In this document: positions 28,960 through 39,051 of the stretch, one piece after another | How positions within the stretch are numbered: the stretch's first letter is position 1 | Layout of the letters: every line of letters begins with the position of its first letter | Source of the DNA: Phenylobacterium sp. | GTDB taxonomy: Bacteria > Pseudomonadota > Alphaproteobacteria > Caulobacterales > Caulobacteraceae | Assembly: GCF_004297125.1 (NCBI RefSeq) | Contig: NZ_SCVD01000020.1 | Location: 1 to 64,000 of the forward strand | Direction: 5' to 3' | DNA: 64,000 nucleotides | The notes under the pieces: generated by a model | The model's input: only the letters and a program-made list of their open reading frames with translations | What the model was told of the DNA's origin: nothing | Database searches by the model: none | Position numbers and translations under genes: made by a program

Positions 28960-30890
28960 ACTTTGGCTCCGGGGTCGGTGGGCGTGGCGGCGGGAGCCTC
29001 GTCAGGCGCGGGCGGCATGGGCGTGACGGTCTCCACGCGCTTCATCACCTCGGGGTCCTTCAGCAGGACCGTACGCATGATCTCGCGCGCCCGCGGGGCG
29101 GCGGCGCTGGCCCCGAACCCGCCGTGCTCGACCAGGACGCTGATCGCATAGCGCGGGTCGTCATAGGGGGCGAAGGCCACGAACCAGGCGTGGTCGCGCA
29201 GCTTCCAGGCTCCCGCGGTGCCATGCACGCCACGGCCGGCGCCGTAGGAATAGGCCTGCGCCGTCCCGGTCTTGCCGGCCATCTTGATCGGCCCCAGACC
29301 CAGATCGGAGACCCGCGCCGCGGTGCCGATGCCGGTGGTCACGGCCGCCATGGCCTCGCGCACGAAGTGCAGGTGCCCCTTGTCGACCGGCAAGTCGCCC
29401 CAGGCCGCGCCCGACTTCTGCTCCACGCCGCCGATCGAGCGGATCAGGCGCGGGTGCAACGCCTTTTCGCCGTTGGCGATACGGGACGTCATCACGCAGA
29501 GCTGCAGCGGGTTCAGGTTGGTGTAGCCCTGGCCAATGCCCATGCTGGGCGTCTCGCCGGGATGCCACTTGGGGTCCTTGGGGAACCGGCGAGCCTTGTA
29601 GGCAGTGTCGGGCACCAGGCCTTTCTTCTGGCCGGGGATGCCGATGTCGAAGATCTCGCCCAGGCCGAACTTGCGCGCCGTGTCGGCGATCTTGTCCGGG
29701 CCGATCGCCAGCGCGGTCTGGTAGAAATAGATGTCGCACGAGGTGGCGATGGCGTTGTGCATGTCCTGCGCGCCATGCACCTGGTCGCACTTCCAGGTGC
29801 GGCCGAAGAACCAGTGGCCGGTGCAGACGTGCACGGTCTTGGGGTCGTAGCCGTTCTCGAGCGCCGAGAGCGCCACCATGGTCTTGAAGGTCGAGCCCGG
29901 CGGATAGGTCGCGGTCAGCGCCTTGTTGAACAGCGGCTTGTGGTCGTAGCCGGACAGCGCCCGGTACTCGGCGCCCGTCAGGCCGCGCACGAATTTATTG
30001 GCATCGAAACTGGGCCCTGAGAACAGGCAGAGCAGGTCTCCGTTGCGAACGTCCATGACCACGGCCGCGCCGCTCTCGGCCCCGAACACCTCCTCGGCGC
30101 GGAGCTGCACGTCGATGTCGAGCGTAAGCTCGATCGTCTTGCCGGGCGTGGCGGGAATGTCGCCCTGGGGGTCCTCGCGCACCTGCCGGCCGTTGGCGTC
30201 CACCTCGACCTTTTGCGCGCCCGCCTTCCCGCGCAGTTCCGCATCGAACGCCTTTTCCACGCCCTGCTTCCCGATCCGGAAGCTGGGGTGGAGCATGATC
30301 GGATCGGGAGACGGGCCCGCATTGTCCACGTCCTCGCGGTTCACCTTGGCCACGTAGCCGATCACGTGGGCGAAGGCGCCGCCGTAGGGATAGACCCGCA
30401 CCTCGCCCATGTCGGCGGTGACGCCGGGCAGCTCGGGCTCGCGGACGCTGATGGCGCTGAACTGCTCCCAGCTCATGTCCTCCATGACCTGGACCGGCGC
30501 GCGCTTCGGGGCGGAGTTTATATCCTTGAGCAGGCGGCGCTGGCGCGCCTCGTCCAGCGGCACGAACTCGGCCAGGGTGTGCAGCGTGGCCTCGGGATCC
30601 ACGCCCTTGTCGCGGGCAACCATCAGCCGGAAGTTCGGCCGATTGGCCGCCAGCACAGCCCCGTTCCGGTCGACGATCATGCCGCGCGGCGCCGGCAGGA
30701 GCTTGAAGTTGAACTGGTTCGAGCTCGCCATCTTCTCGTAGCGCTGGGTCTCGAAGAGCTGGAGGTAGGCCAGCCGCGCGCAGAGCGCGCCGACGCCCAG
30801 GCCCGCGAACGCGCCCAGGATGACCGTCCGGCGGTGGAACGTCCCCTGCCGCTCGTTGACCTCTTCGAAGAAGATGGCGGGCTGCGTCAT
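28956..30890 (-). CDS. mrdA: Penicillin-binding protein 2, second (downstream) copy
   Basis: This is a 644-residue class B transpeptidase with an N-terminal membrane helix (about 22-46), a pedestal/dimerisation domain, and a transpeptidase domain with STFK (nucleophile Ser333), SCD and KTGTAQ motifs. It crosslinks peptidoglycan in the elongasome with RodA, to which it is directly coupled. It follows a closely similar PBP2 gene by eight bases. The N-terminal 190 residues are about 85% identical between copies by eye, but the transpeptidase half differs much more. It ends in a Pro/Ala-rich tail. Confidence 0.95.
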   Translation of the reverse strand: MTQPAIFFEEVNERQGTFHRRTVILGAFAGLGVGALCARLAYLQLFETQRYEKMASSNQFNFKLLPAPRGMIVDRNGAVLAANRPNFRLMVARDKGVDPEATLHTLAEFVPLDEARQRRLLKDINSAPKRAPVQVMEDMSWEQFSAISVREPELPGVTADMGEVRVYPYGGAFAHVIGYVAKVNREDVDNAGPSPDPIMLHPSFRIGKQGVEKAFDAELRGKAGAQKVEVDANGRQVREDPQGDIPATPGKTIELTLDIDVQLRAEEVFGAESGAAVVMDVRNGDLLCLFSGPSFDANKFVRGLTGAEYRALSGYDHKPLFNKALTATYPPGSTFKTMVALSALENGYDPKTVHVCTGHWFFGRTWKCDQVHGAQDMHNAIATSCDIYFYQTALAIGPDKIADTARKFGLGEIFDIGIPGQKKGLVPDTAYKARRFPKDPKWHPGETPSMGIGQGYTNLNPLQLCVMTSRIANGEKALHPRLIRSIGGVEQKSGAAWGDLPVDKGHLHFVREAMAAVTTGIGTAARVSDLGLGPIKMAGKTGTAQAYSYGAGRGVHGTAGAWKLRDHAWFVAFAPYDDPRYAISVLVEHGGFGASAAAPRAREIMRTVLLKDPEVMKRVETVTPMPPAPDEAPAATPTDPGAKV

Positions 30891-30898
30891 GGCGCGGC

Positions 30899-32875
30899 TC
30901 AGATCGTCCGTTCGACGTTCGAGACGGCGGGCACCGTGTCGAGCTCGGTATCCGGGATGATCTCCGGCATCGGCAGCGGCTTCTGGATGCCCGAGATCAG
31001 CTCGGGGTCCTTCAGCAGGGCGGTGCGCATGATCTCTCGCGCCCGCGGCGCCGCCGCCGTCGATCCGCCCATGCCATGCTGCACGATCACCGCGATGGCA
31101 TAGCGCGGCTGGTCGATGGGGGCGAATGCGACAAAGAGGCCATGGTCGCGCAGGCCCCAGGTGCCGCCCTTCCCGCGCGAACCGCCGCTGTCGTAGTTGC
31201 GCACCTGGGCCGTGCCGGTCTTGCCCGCCATCAGGATGTTTCCCAGGCCGAGCTGGCTGGCCCGCCAGGCGGTGCCGCCCTGGCTCTGGTCGGTCACCGC
31301 GGCCATGCCGGCCCGCACCCGGTCGATGTGCTCCCGGGGGAACGGAAGGTCCGGTGCGTCCGAACCGCGCGGCCGCTCCTTTCCGCCGACCGACTTGATG
31401 AGCCGTGGATTCAGCGCCTTGTACTCACGGTTGGCCAGCCGGGCGGTCATCACGGCCAGCTGCAGGCAGTTCACCTGCAGATAGCCCTGGCCGATGGCGT
31501 AGGAGAGGTTCTCGCCCGGCCACCAGGGTTGTTGGGCCTCGTTCTTGGAGAAGTAGCGCTTCTTCCAGGCCGGATCCGGGACAATGCCCTTCTTCTGGCC
31601 GGGGATGCCGATGTCGAAGGTCTGCCCCAAGCCGAACGCCCGCGCCGCCTGGGCGATCCGGTCCGGACCGACCCTGAGCGACATCGAATAGAAATAGGTG
31701 TCGCAGGAGTTCTTGATCGCGTCGTGCAGGTTCTGCGAGCCGTGGCCGCCGCGCTTGTGGCAGTGGAAGTAGCGACCGCCGAAGTTCATCCCGCCGCCGC
31801 AGGAGACCCGCGCCTCGGGGTCGATGCCGGCCATCAGCACCGCCAGCGCGGTCATGGTCTTGAAGGTTGAGCCCGGCGGGTAGAGGCCGGTCAGGCACTT
31901 GTCCAGCAGTGGCTTGCGCTCGTAGCCGGACAGGGCCCGATACTCCGCCCCGGTCAGGCCGCGGACGAAGCGGTTGGCGTCGAAGCTGGGCGCGGAGCTC
32001 ATGCAGAGGATGTCGCCGGTGCGACAGTCCATCATCACCGCCCCGCCGCTCTCCTCGCCGAACACCTCCAGCGCGCGGTTCTGGATATCGACGTCGAGGG
32101 TCAGTTGAACCTCGTCGCCGGGCACGGCGGGAATGTCGCCGTCCACGTCGTGGCCGACCTCGCGGCCATTGGCGTCGACCTCGACCTTGTGTGCGCCGGG
32201 ACGGCCGCGCAGCTCGGCGTCCAGCGCCTTCTCGACCCCCTGCTTGCCGATCCGGAAGCCCGGATGGAGCATGATCGGGTCGGGGACGCCTCCCGCCTTG
32301 CCGATGGCGTCGATGTCGTCCTTGTTCACCTTGGCCACGTAGCCGATCACGTGGGCGAAGGCGCCGCCGTGGGGATAGACCCGCACCTCGCCCACGTCGG
32401 CGGTGACGCCGGGCAGCTCGGGCGCGCGGACGTTGATGGCCGAGAACTGCTCCCAGCTCATGTCCTCCATCACCGGGACCGGCGCGCGCTTGGGGGCGTT
32501 GTGGATGTCCTTCAGCAGGCGCCGCTGCCGGGCGTCGTCCAGCGGCACGAAGCTGGCGAGCGTCTTGAGCGTCGCCTCGGTGTCCATGCCCTTGTCGCGG
32601 GCCACCATCAGCCGGAAGTTCGGCCGGTTCGCCGCCAGGACCGCGCCGTTGCGGTCGACGATCACGCCGCGCGGCGCCGGGGCCAGCTTGAAGTTGAACT
32701 GGTTGGAGGTCGCCAGCTTCTCGTAGCGCTGGGTCTCGAAGAGCTGGAGATAGGCCAGTCGGGCGCCCAGGGCGGAGATGCCGATCCCGGCGAAGGCGCC
32801 CAGCAGGATCGCCCGGCGATGGAACAGGCCCTGCCGCTCGTTGACCTCCGCGAAGAAGATGGCCGGTTGCGTCAT
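30899..32875 (-). CDS. mrdA: Penicillin-binding protein 2, first (upstream) copy
   Basis: This is a 658-residue class B transpeptidase with nucleophile Ser336 (STFK), SCD at 390-392 and KTGTAQ at 552-557, so it should be active. Membrane helix and pedestal match the next copy closely. Differences concentrate around the transpeptidase site, where this copy has CGGGMNFGGRYFHCHKRGGH, with extra Cys and His residues, in place of CTGHWFFGRTWKCDQVHG. It lies three bases downstream of mreD. Two intact PBP2 genes in one mre cluster is unusual for the group as far as I know. Confidence 0.93.
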   Translation of the reverse strand: MTQPAIFFAEVNERQGLFHRRAILLGAFAGIGISALGARLAYLQLFETQRYEKLATSNQFNFKLAPAPRGVIVDRNGAVLAANRPNFRLMVARDKGMDTEATLKTLASFVPLDDARQRRLLKDIHNAPKRAPVPVMEDMSWEQFSAINVRAPELPGVTADVGEVRVYPHGGAFAHVIGYVAKVNKDDIDAIGKAGGVPDPIMLHPGFRIGKQGVEKALDAELRGRPGAHKVEVDANGREVGHDVDGDIPAVPGDEVQLTLDVDIQNRALEVFGEESGGAVMMDCRTGDILCMSSAPSFDANRFVRGLTGAEYRALSGYERKPLLDKCLTGLYPPGSTFKTMTALAVLMAGIDPEARVSCGGGMNFGGRYFHCHKRGGHGSQNLHDAIKNSCDTYFYSMSLRVGPDRIAQAARAFGLGQTFDIGIPGQKKGIVPDPAWKKRYFSKNEAQQPWWPGENLSYAIGQGYLQVNCLQLAVMTARLANREYKALNPRLIKSVGGKERPRGSDAPDLPFPREHIDRVRAGMAAVTDQSQGGTAWRASQLGLGNILMAGKTGTAQVRNYDSGGSRGKGGTWGLRDHGLFVAFAPIDQPRYAIAVIVQHGMGGSTAAAPRAREIMRTALLKDPELISGIQKPLPMPEIIPDTELDTVPAVSNVERTI

Positions 32876-32879
32876 GGCC

Positions 32880-33395
32880 TTAGCGGAACCTCACATCGGC
32901 GTCTTCGAAGCGATCGATGAGCCGGTCGGCGAAGGGATAGAGAACGACCGTCGCGAGGAATTGCCAACCCACTGACGCCGGATAGGGCGCGTTCTGGGTG
33001 TCCAGCATGGTGAAAAGATAGCCCGCGCCGATCGCCAGCGCCGTCGACAGTCCGTACCAGACCCACATCATCACCTGGTTCTGGCCCGCCAGGATGCTGC
33101 GCGCGCCCAGAACGATGCCGTAGGGCAGCAGCAGGCACACCGCCCAGAAGCCGATCGGGCTGCCCCAGATCAGGTCCAGGAAGAAGCCCATGGTCATGAC
33201 GCCCACCGGCGCCAGCATCGAGGGCCGGATCACCGCCCAGGCGAAAACCACGGGAAGGGCGAACACCGGCTCGGGCAGGCCCAGGCCCCAGAACCGCATC
33301 GGCACGGCGAAGACCATGGTCGCGGCGATCACGTACAGCATCGGCACGCCCAGCCAGCGCCAGGGCGCGAGGGGACGGGCCCCGCCGCTGCTCAC
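32880..33395 (-). CDS. mreD: Rod shape-determining protein MreD
   Basis: A 171-residue inner membrane protein with five to six helices, lying in the expected position after mreC. Family features include PVVFAWAVIRPSMLAPVGVMTMGFFLDLIWGSPIG, and a charged tail. MreD connects the MreB filament complex to peptidoglycan enzymes. Its ATG overlaps the mreC stop by four bases. I discard the long frame over the same DNA that continues into the mreC region. Confidence 0.93.
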   Translation of the reverse strand: MSSGGARPLAPWRWLGVPMLYVIAATMVFAVPMRFWGLGLPEPVFALPVVFAWAVIRPSMLAPVGVMTMGFFLDLIWGSPIGFWAVCLLLPYGIVLGARSILAGQNQVMMWVWYGLSTALAIGAGYLFTMLDTQNAPYPASVGWQFLATVVLYPFADRLIDRFEDADVRFR

Positions 33396-34615
33396 GGCGG
33401 TCCTCCGGACGGTTGGGTGGTCTTGGGCGCGGGCGCTTTCGGCGCGGGCGTCGCCGTAGGCCTCGCTGGCGGGGTCGCTGTCTTCGCCGGGGGAACCGAA
33501 GCCTTCGCCGCAGGCTGGGCCGGCGTCGCAGCCTTCGGCGTAGGCGTGGTCGTCTTCGCTGCGGGCGTCGTCGCCCTGGCCACAGGCTGGGCCGGCGGCG
33601 TCGTTCTCGGCGCCGGGCTCGCGCCGCCAGCTGTCGCGCCGGCCGGCGCGGGCGTGGCGGGGATCGACGCCCCAGCCGCGGGCACGGTTGCGGGCACGGG
33701 CGGCGGCAGGGTCGTGGCGCCCGGGGTGGGCGGCGGCGGCGCCGTGTGCTGCAGCTTCCTGGTGTCGGCGACCTGGGTGAAATCCTCGAACAACAGGATG
33801 CGCACGAAGTCCACGGCCGCCTTGTCGGAGGCCAGCACCACCCGCCAGCGGCCATCCAGGCCCTTGACCGCCACGCCCACCGGGAGGCCGCGCGGGAAGA
33901 CGCCGCCATCACCGGAAGTCAGAATGCGGTCGCCGCTCTTCACCGGGTCCTGGCCGCGCAGGTACTCCAGCTTCGGATTCGGCCCGCCGTCGCCGGTCAG
34001 GATGGCGCGGGAATTGGTCCGGTCGATCATCACCGGCGTGCGCGAGGCCGCATCGGTCAGCAGCAGCACGCGGCTGACCCCCTCGGTCACGCCGACGATC
34101 CGGCCCACCAGGCCGTTCTCGCTCATCACCGGATTGCCCGGCTTGATCCCCTTCTCCGAGCCGGCGTTGGCCAGGCGGGAGTTGGCGAAGGGCCCGCGGG
34201 AGTCGGTGACGATCCGCGCCGTCGCCATCGGGATCGGGGGGTCGGTCTTCAGGCCCAGCACCGTGCGGTAGCGCTCGTTCGTGTCGCGCAGTGCAATGGC
34301 CACGTCGCGCCACTGCCGCATGTTCTCGAGCTCGACGCGCAGGCGGCGGTTCTCCGAGACCGCGAAGAAGTAGCCGCGGATGCCATCGACGCCCTGCCCG
34401 GTCAGCCGGCCGGGGGTGGACAGCGCATCGCCCACCGGCGCCATGACCCTGTCCGCCATTGTGCGGGGATTGCCATAGGCGTCGGTGTCGAACGCCTCGC
34501 GGCGGTCGGACAGCAGGATCGCGACGGACGCGATCAGCACAACGATGAAGACGATGCCCGCCGTCCAGGTCAGCGGGACCTTCAGTTCGCCGAGCGGGTT
34601 GTCCCTCAAGGACAT
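33392..34615 (-). CDS. mreC: Rod shape-determining protein MreC, with long Pro/Ala/Thr-rich tail
   Basis: This periplasmic scaffold of the elongasome has one membrane helix (about residues 14-36), a coiled coil (about 80-100) and the two-barrel domain, including the RVLLLTDAASRTPVMIDRT region. From about residue 285 to 407 it carries a low-complexity tail of Pro, Ala and Thr. That is much longer than in E. coli MreC, but Caulobacter relatives also have tails. It is coupled by ATGA to mreD. Confidence 0.94.
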   Translation of the reverse strand: MSLRDNPLGELKVPLTWTAGIVFIVVLIASVAILLSDRREAFDTDAYGNPRTMADRVMAPVGDALSTPGRLTGQGVDGIRGYFFAVSENRRLRVELENMRQWRDVAIALRDTNERYRTVLGLKTDPPIPMATARIVTDSRGPFANSRLANAGSEKGIKPGNPVMSENGLVGRIVGVTEGVSRVLLLTDAASRTPVMIDRTNSRAILTGDGGPNPKLEYLRGQDPVKSGDRILTSGDGGVFPRGLPVGVAVKGLDGRWRVVLASDKAAVDFVRILLFEDFTQVADTRKLQHTAPPPPTPGATTLPPPVPATVPAAGASIPATPAPAGATAGGASPAPRTTPPAQPVARATTPAAKTTTPTPKAATPAQPAAKASVPPAKTATPPARPTATPAPKAPAPKTTQPSGGPP

Positions 34616-34648
34616 CTAGGCCTAGCCCCTACCCCCTCCGCCTGGTCG

Positions 34649-35803
<1,155 letters not shown>

Positions 35804-35900
35804 TCACCCCCCTCTGCCCTGATGAATAGGGCATTTCAAGGCTTAATGAGCCGTATGCGCTTTCGCGTCGCGCGCGAAATGCTTCGCGACCCTTCGCCGC

Positions 35901-35939
35901 GGAATCGCCCGATTCCCGACGCAGGCCGCCGAACGGCGG
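35901..35939 (-). terminator. Hairpins just after modB
   Basis: CCGCC-GAAC-GGCGG (35926-35939) begins two bases past the modB stop, and GGAATC-GCCC-GATTCC (35901-35916) follows. They probably end modAB transcription before the mreB promoter. No T-run follows, so a rho-independent terminator is not certain. Confidence 0.35.
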
Positions 35940-35940
35940 T

Positions 35941-36624
35941 CTACCGCTCGTTGAGCGGGGGCGCCGCGACACGCCGCTCGAGCCTCAGCAGGGTCAGCAC
36001 CACCGCAAAGCCGAACACCGCCAGGAGCGCCGCCATGGCGTGCGCCCGCCCCCATTCCAGCGCCTCCACCGACTTGTAGATCTCGATGGAGAGCACGTTG
36101 GTGGTCCCCGGAATGCCGCCGCCGATCATCAGCACCACGCCGAACTCGCCGATGGTGTGGGCGAAGGTGAGAATGGCGGCCACCACGTACCCCGGGACCG
36201 ACAGCGGCGCCGCCACCCGCCAGAAGGTCTGCCAGCCCGAGGCGCCCAGCGTGGCGGCGGCGTCTAGGTTGTCCTCGCCGACGGCGCGGAAGGCGTTGCG
36301 CAGGGGCTGGACCGCGAAGGGCAGCGAATAGAGCACCGAGCCGATCACCAAGCCCTCGAACGTGAAGGCCAGCGTGCGAACCCCCAGCGCCTGGAACGGG
36401 ATCATCAGCGGGCTGTTCGGCCCCAGCGCGATCAGCAGGTAGAAGCCCAGCACCGTGGGCGGCAACACGATGGGCAAGGCGACCAGGGCGCCGACGATCT
36501 CGGTGCGCCAGCCGCGGCCTCGCGCCAGCCACCAGGCGAGCGGCGTGGCCAGCACCAGCAGGATCGCGGTGGTGACGCCCGCCAGCCTGAGCGTCAGCCA
36601 GAGGACGTCGGCGAAGGCGTTCAA
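35941..36624 (-). CDS. modB: Molybdate ABC transporter permease ModB
   Basis: The 227-residue inner membrane permease has about five helices and the EAA-type cytoplasmic loop [29 protein letters not shown], where the ATPase docks. Its start overlaps modA by four bases. Gene order fits modAB, but no ModC ATPase gene follows: next on the strand is mreB. The ATPase must come from elsewhere in the genome. Confidence 0.94.
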   Translation of the reverse strand: MNAFADVLWLTLRLAGVTTAILLVLATPLAWWLARGRGWRTEIVGALVALPIVLPPTVLGFYLLIALGPNSPLMIPFQALGVRTLAFTFEGLVIGSVLYSLPFAVQPLRNAFRAVGEDNLDAAATLGASGWQTFWRVAAPLSVPGYVVAAILTFAHTIGEFGVVLMIGGGIPGTTNVLSIEIYKSVEALEWGRAHAMAALLAVFGFAVVLTLLRLERRVAAPPLNER

Positions 36625-37364
36625 GGAACCTCGTAGCCGTATTTTCGGATGATCGCCCTGACCTCGGCGCTTCGCAGGAAGCTCATGAAAGCCCTGGCCG
36701 CGGGATCGCCCGCGGCGGTCTTCAACAGGACCGCCTGCTGGTCGATCGGTGTGTGGTTCGCCGCAGGCACGGTCCAGCGAGAGCCGCCCTTGACCGCGAC
36801 GACCTGGGACAGGGCCACGAAGCCCAGCTCGGCGGCGCCCGTGTCGATGAACTGGTAAGCCTGGGTGATCGAGGTCCCCTGCACCAGCTTGGGCGAAAGC
36901 GCGTCGTAAACGCCCAGCTTCCGCATCGTCTCGACCGCCGCGACGCCGTAAGGCGCGGTCTTGGGGTCGGCGATCGCGATCTTGTTGAACTTCCCCGTCT
37001 TCAGGATCGCCCCCCTGCCGTCGACCAGCCCGGGCGTCTTCGAATAGAGCACCAGCCGGCCGACGGCGTAGGTGAACCGGCTGCCGGGCACGCCCAGTCC
37101 CTCGGCCTCGGCCTTCTCCGGCCGCTCCCGGTCGGCCGAGAGGAACACCCCGAACGGCGCCCCGTTGGCGATCTGAGCGTAGAACTGGCCCGACGAGCCG
37201 ACGCTGAGGACGGCGTCATGGCCGGTGCGGGCCTTGAACCGTGCGGCGATCTCCCTGGCGGGCTCGGCGAAGTTGGCGGCGACCGCGACCTTCACCTCGG
37301 CGGCGAGCGCGGGACTCGCGAAGACGAGAGCCAGGACGACGGAAAGCAGTGCCGTGATGCGCAT
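36621..37364 (-). CDS. modA: Molybdate-binding periplasmic protein ModA
   Basis: This 247-residue protein has a Sec signal peptide (about residues 1-22, ending in ALAAE) and then [20 protein letters not shown], the conserved start of mature ModA with the oxyanion-binding serine region ([24 protein letters not shown]). It captures molybdate or tungstate for ModB. A perfect palindrome begins four bases upstream of its ATG and occupies the place where a ribosome site would be, so a bound repressor would cover the start region. Confidence 0.95.
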   Translation of the reverse strand: MRITALLSVVLALVFASPALAAEVKVAVAANFAEPAREIAARFKARTGHDAVLSVGSSGQFYAQIANGAPFGVFLSADRERPEKAEAEGLGVPGSRFTYAVGRLVLYSKTPGLVDGRGAILKTGKFNKIAIADPKTAPYGVAAVETMRKLGVYDALSPKLVQGTSITQAYQFIDTGAAELGFVALSQVVAVKGGSRWTVPAANHTPIDQQAVLLKTAAGDPAARAFMSFLRSAEVRAIIRKYGYEVP

Positions 37365-37368
37365 GGTG

Positions 37369-37393
37369 CGTTATGTAGCCGGACTACATAACG
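37369..37393. promoter_or_regulatory. ModE-type operator between modA and modE
   Basis: A perfect inverted repeat: CGTTATGTAG (37369-37378), spacer CCGGA, CTACATAACG (37384-37393). Its outer TAACG half resembles the E. coli ModE consensus ending TATATAACGAT. It fills most of the 39 bases between the divergent starts. It likely mediates repression of modAB by Mo-bound ModE and autoregulation of modE. This is inference from position and similarity. Confidence 0.8.
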
Positions 37394-37403
37394 GAGTGAA
37401 GGG

Positions 37404-38171
37404 ATGCTGAGCGCCACGGTGACCCTGGAGCGCGCGGGCCTGCCCCGGGTGGCCCTGGCGCGGATGGCGCTGGTCGAAGCCGTGGGCGAGCTGGGGTCAA
37501 TCAGCGCAGCCGCCCGCAAGGTTGGCCTCTCCTACAAGGCCGCCTGGGACGCGGTTCAGGCTCTCAACAACCTGTTCGACGCGCCGCTGATCAGCGCTGC
37601 GCCCGGTGGCAAGGCCGGCGGAGCGGCCCAGGTCACGCCCCGTGGCCAGGCGGCGCTTGCTGCGTTCCGGCGTGTCCAGGCCGAGATGGACGCGGCTCTG
37701 GCCAAGCTGGACCAGGGTCTCGGCGCGGATGTTTTCTGGAGCCTCGGCATGAAGACCAGCGCCCGCAACGCCCTTCGGGGCCGCATCGTCCGCGTCACGA
37801 CCGGCACGGTGAACACCGAGGTGACCCTCAGGCTGGCCGACGGCCTCGATATCGTCGCCATCGTCACCGCCCACAGCGTCGAAGAACTGGGGTTGGCGGA
37901 AGGCGCGCCCGCCATCGCGCTCATCAAGTCCAGCTTCGTGATCCTGGCCAAGGGCGAAGGCCTGCGCACCTCGGCCCGCAACCAGATCGCCGGGACCGTG
38001 GCGGCCCGCGAGGACGGCGCCGTCAACAGCGAGGTCCGGCTCGATATCGGCGCCGGCAAGACGCTGGTGGCGACGATCACGCTGGACAGCGCGCAGGCGC
38101 TGGACCTGGCGGTCGGCGATGCAGTCACCGCCTTGGTGAAGGCGCCGCACGTCATCCTGGCCATCGAGTAG
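37404..38171 (+). CDS. modE: Molybdate-responsive regulator ModE
   Basis: The 255-residue protein has an N-terminal winged helix of LysR-like type (SISAAARKVGLSYKAAWDAVQALNNLF), as in ModE, and two Mop/TOBE domains (about 118-188 and 192-255) that bind molybdate: SARNALRGRIVRVTTGTVNTEV and SARNQIAGTVAAREDGAVNSEV. It is a full-length sensor-repressor. A ribosome site GGAG-GGG overlaps the end of the operator. A small secreted protein gene follows after nine bases. Confidence 0.95.
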   Translation: MLSATVTLERAGLPRVALARMALVEAVGELGSISAAARKVGLSYKAAWDAVQALNNLFDAPLISAAPGGKAGGAAQVTPRGQAALAAFRRVQAEMDAALAKLDQGLGADVFWSLGMKTSARNALRGRIVRVTTGTVNTEVTLRLADGLDIVAIVTAHSVEELGLAEGAPAIALIKSSFVILAKGEGLRTSARNQIAGTVAAREDGAVNSEVRLDIGAGKTLVATITLDSAQALDLAVGDAVTALVKAPHVILAIE

Positions 38172-38180
38172 GAACTACCC

Positions 38181-38681
38181 TTGAAGCACCCGATCTTCGC
38201 CATGGTCCTTGCGGCTCTCGCCGCCCCTGCCTCAGCCCAAAGCCTCGCTCTCAAGGGCCCCTCCGGCCAGGCCGTGACCGTAACCGCCGCAGAGGTCGCG
38301 AAGCTCCCGCGAGTAAGCTTCGTGTTCGATGCGCACGGGCAGAAGCATACCTACGAGGGCCCGTTGCTGATCGAGGTGCTGGCCAAGGCCGGCGTCCCGA
38401 CGGGCAAGGCGCTGCGCGGGCCAGCGCTGGCCCATGCCGTCGTGGTGCGAGCCTCTGACGGCTATGCGGTGGTCTATGGCCTGGCCGAGCTCGATCCGGG
38501 CACCCGGCCGAACCGCATCATCCTGGCGGACAAGGCCGACGGCGCGGCGCTGGACGCCAAGGACGGGCCGTTCAAGGTGGTGGCCGAGGGCGACCTGCGG
38601 CCGGCGCGCGGGGCGCGGCTGATCACGTCGATCGAAGTCGTGAACCTGGGCGGCGGCGGCGCGCCGCTTTCGCACGACTAG
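38181..38681 (+). CDS. Secreted molybdopterin-oxidoreductase-fold-like protein without cysteine
   Basis: This 166-residue protein has a signal peptide ending in ASAQ and a domain resembling the sulfite-oxidase-type molybdopterin-binding fold (LRGPALAHAVVVRASDGYAVVYGLAELDPG, then DGPFKVVAEGDLRPARGARLITSIEVV). It has no cysteine, so the usual Mo ligand is absent and it is probably not an enzyme of that type. It begins at TTG with AGGA upstream, nine bases after modE, so it is co-regulated with molybdate genes. Confidence 0.65.
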   Translation: MKHPIFAMVLAALAAPASAQSLALKGPSGQAVTVTAAEVAKLPRVSFVFDAHGQKHTYEGPLLIEVLAKAGVPTGKALRGPALAHAVVVRASDGYAVVYGLAELDPGTRPNRIILADKADGAALDAKDGPFKVVAEGDLRPARGARLITSIEVVNLGGGGAPLSHD

Positions 38682-38742
38682 AGCTTTGCTGGCGCCCACC
38701 CGCCGAACCCTCTAAGGCCTGCCCCACACCAGGGAGGACGGC

Positions 38743-39051
38743 ATGAGCGAGGACGGCGACTTCGTCTACGACGAGGCCACGGGCGAGTGGATCAGCGCGG
38801 CCGATGCGGCCGAGCGCGCCAGGGCGGCCGGGACAGTCGAGGTCCGCGACGCGGTGGGCAACCTGCTGGCCGACGGGGACGCCGTCACCCTGATCAAGGA
38901 CCTCAAGGTCAAGGGCGCGGGGGGGCAGACGCTGAAGCGCGGCACGGTGATCCGCTCGATCCGCTTGACGGGCGACGCCCAGGAGATCGACTGCCGGCAC
39001 GAGAGCATCAAGGGCCTCGTCCTGCGGGCCGAATTCGTGAAGAAGAACTAG
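38743..39051 (+). CDS. phnA: PhnA/YjdM domain protein
   Basis: The 102-residue protein matches the PhnA family C-terminal domain: VRDAVGNLLADGDAVTLIKDLKVKGAGGQTLKRGTVIRSIRLTGD and IDCRHESIKGLVLRAEFVKKN. The classical zinc-ribbon N-terminus is not present; the first 35 residues are acidic instead. The name comes from association with phosphonate genes, but its function is unproved. The ribosome site GGGAGGACGG is strong. Its last four bases overlap the EamA gene. Confidence 0.85.
   Translation: MSEDGDFVYDEATGEWISAADAAERARAAGTVEVRDAVGNLLADGDAVTLIKDLKVKGAGGQTLKRGTVIRSIRLTGDAQEIDCRHESIKGLVLRAEFVKKN

Noticed and set aside
35816..35832. GCCCT-GATGAAT-AGGGC palindrome before mreB as an operator
   Set aside because: Short five-base arms with no known regulator; could be chance.
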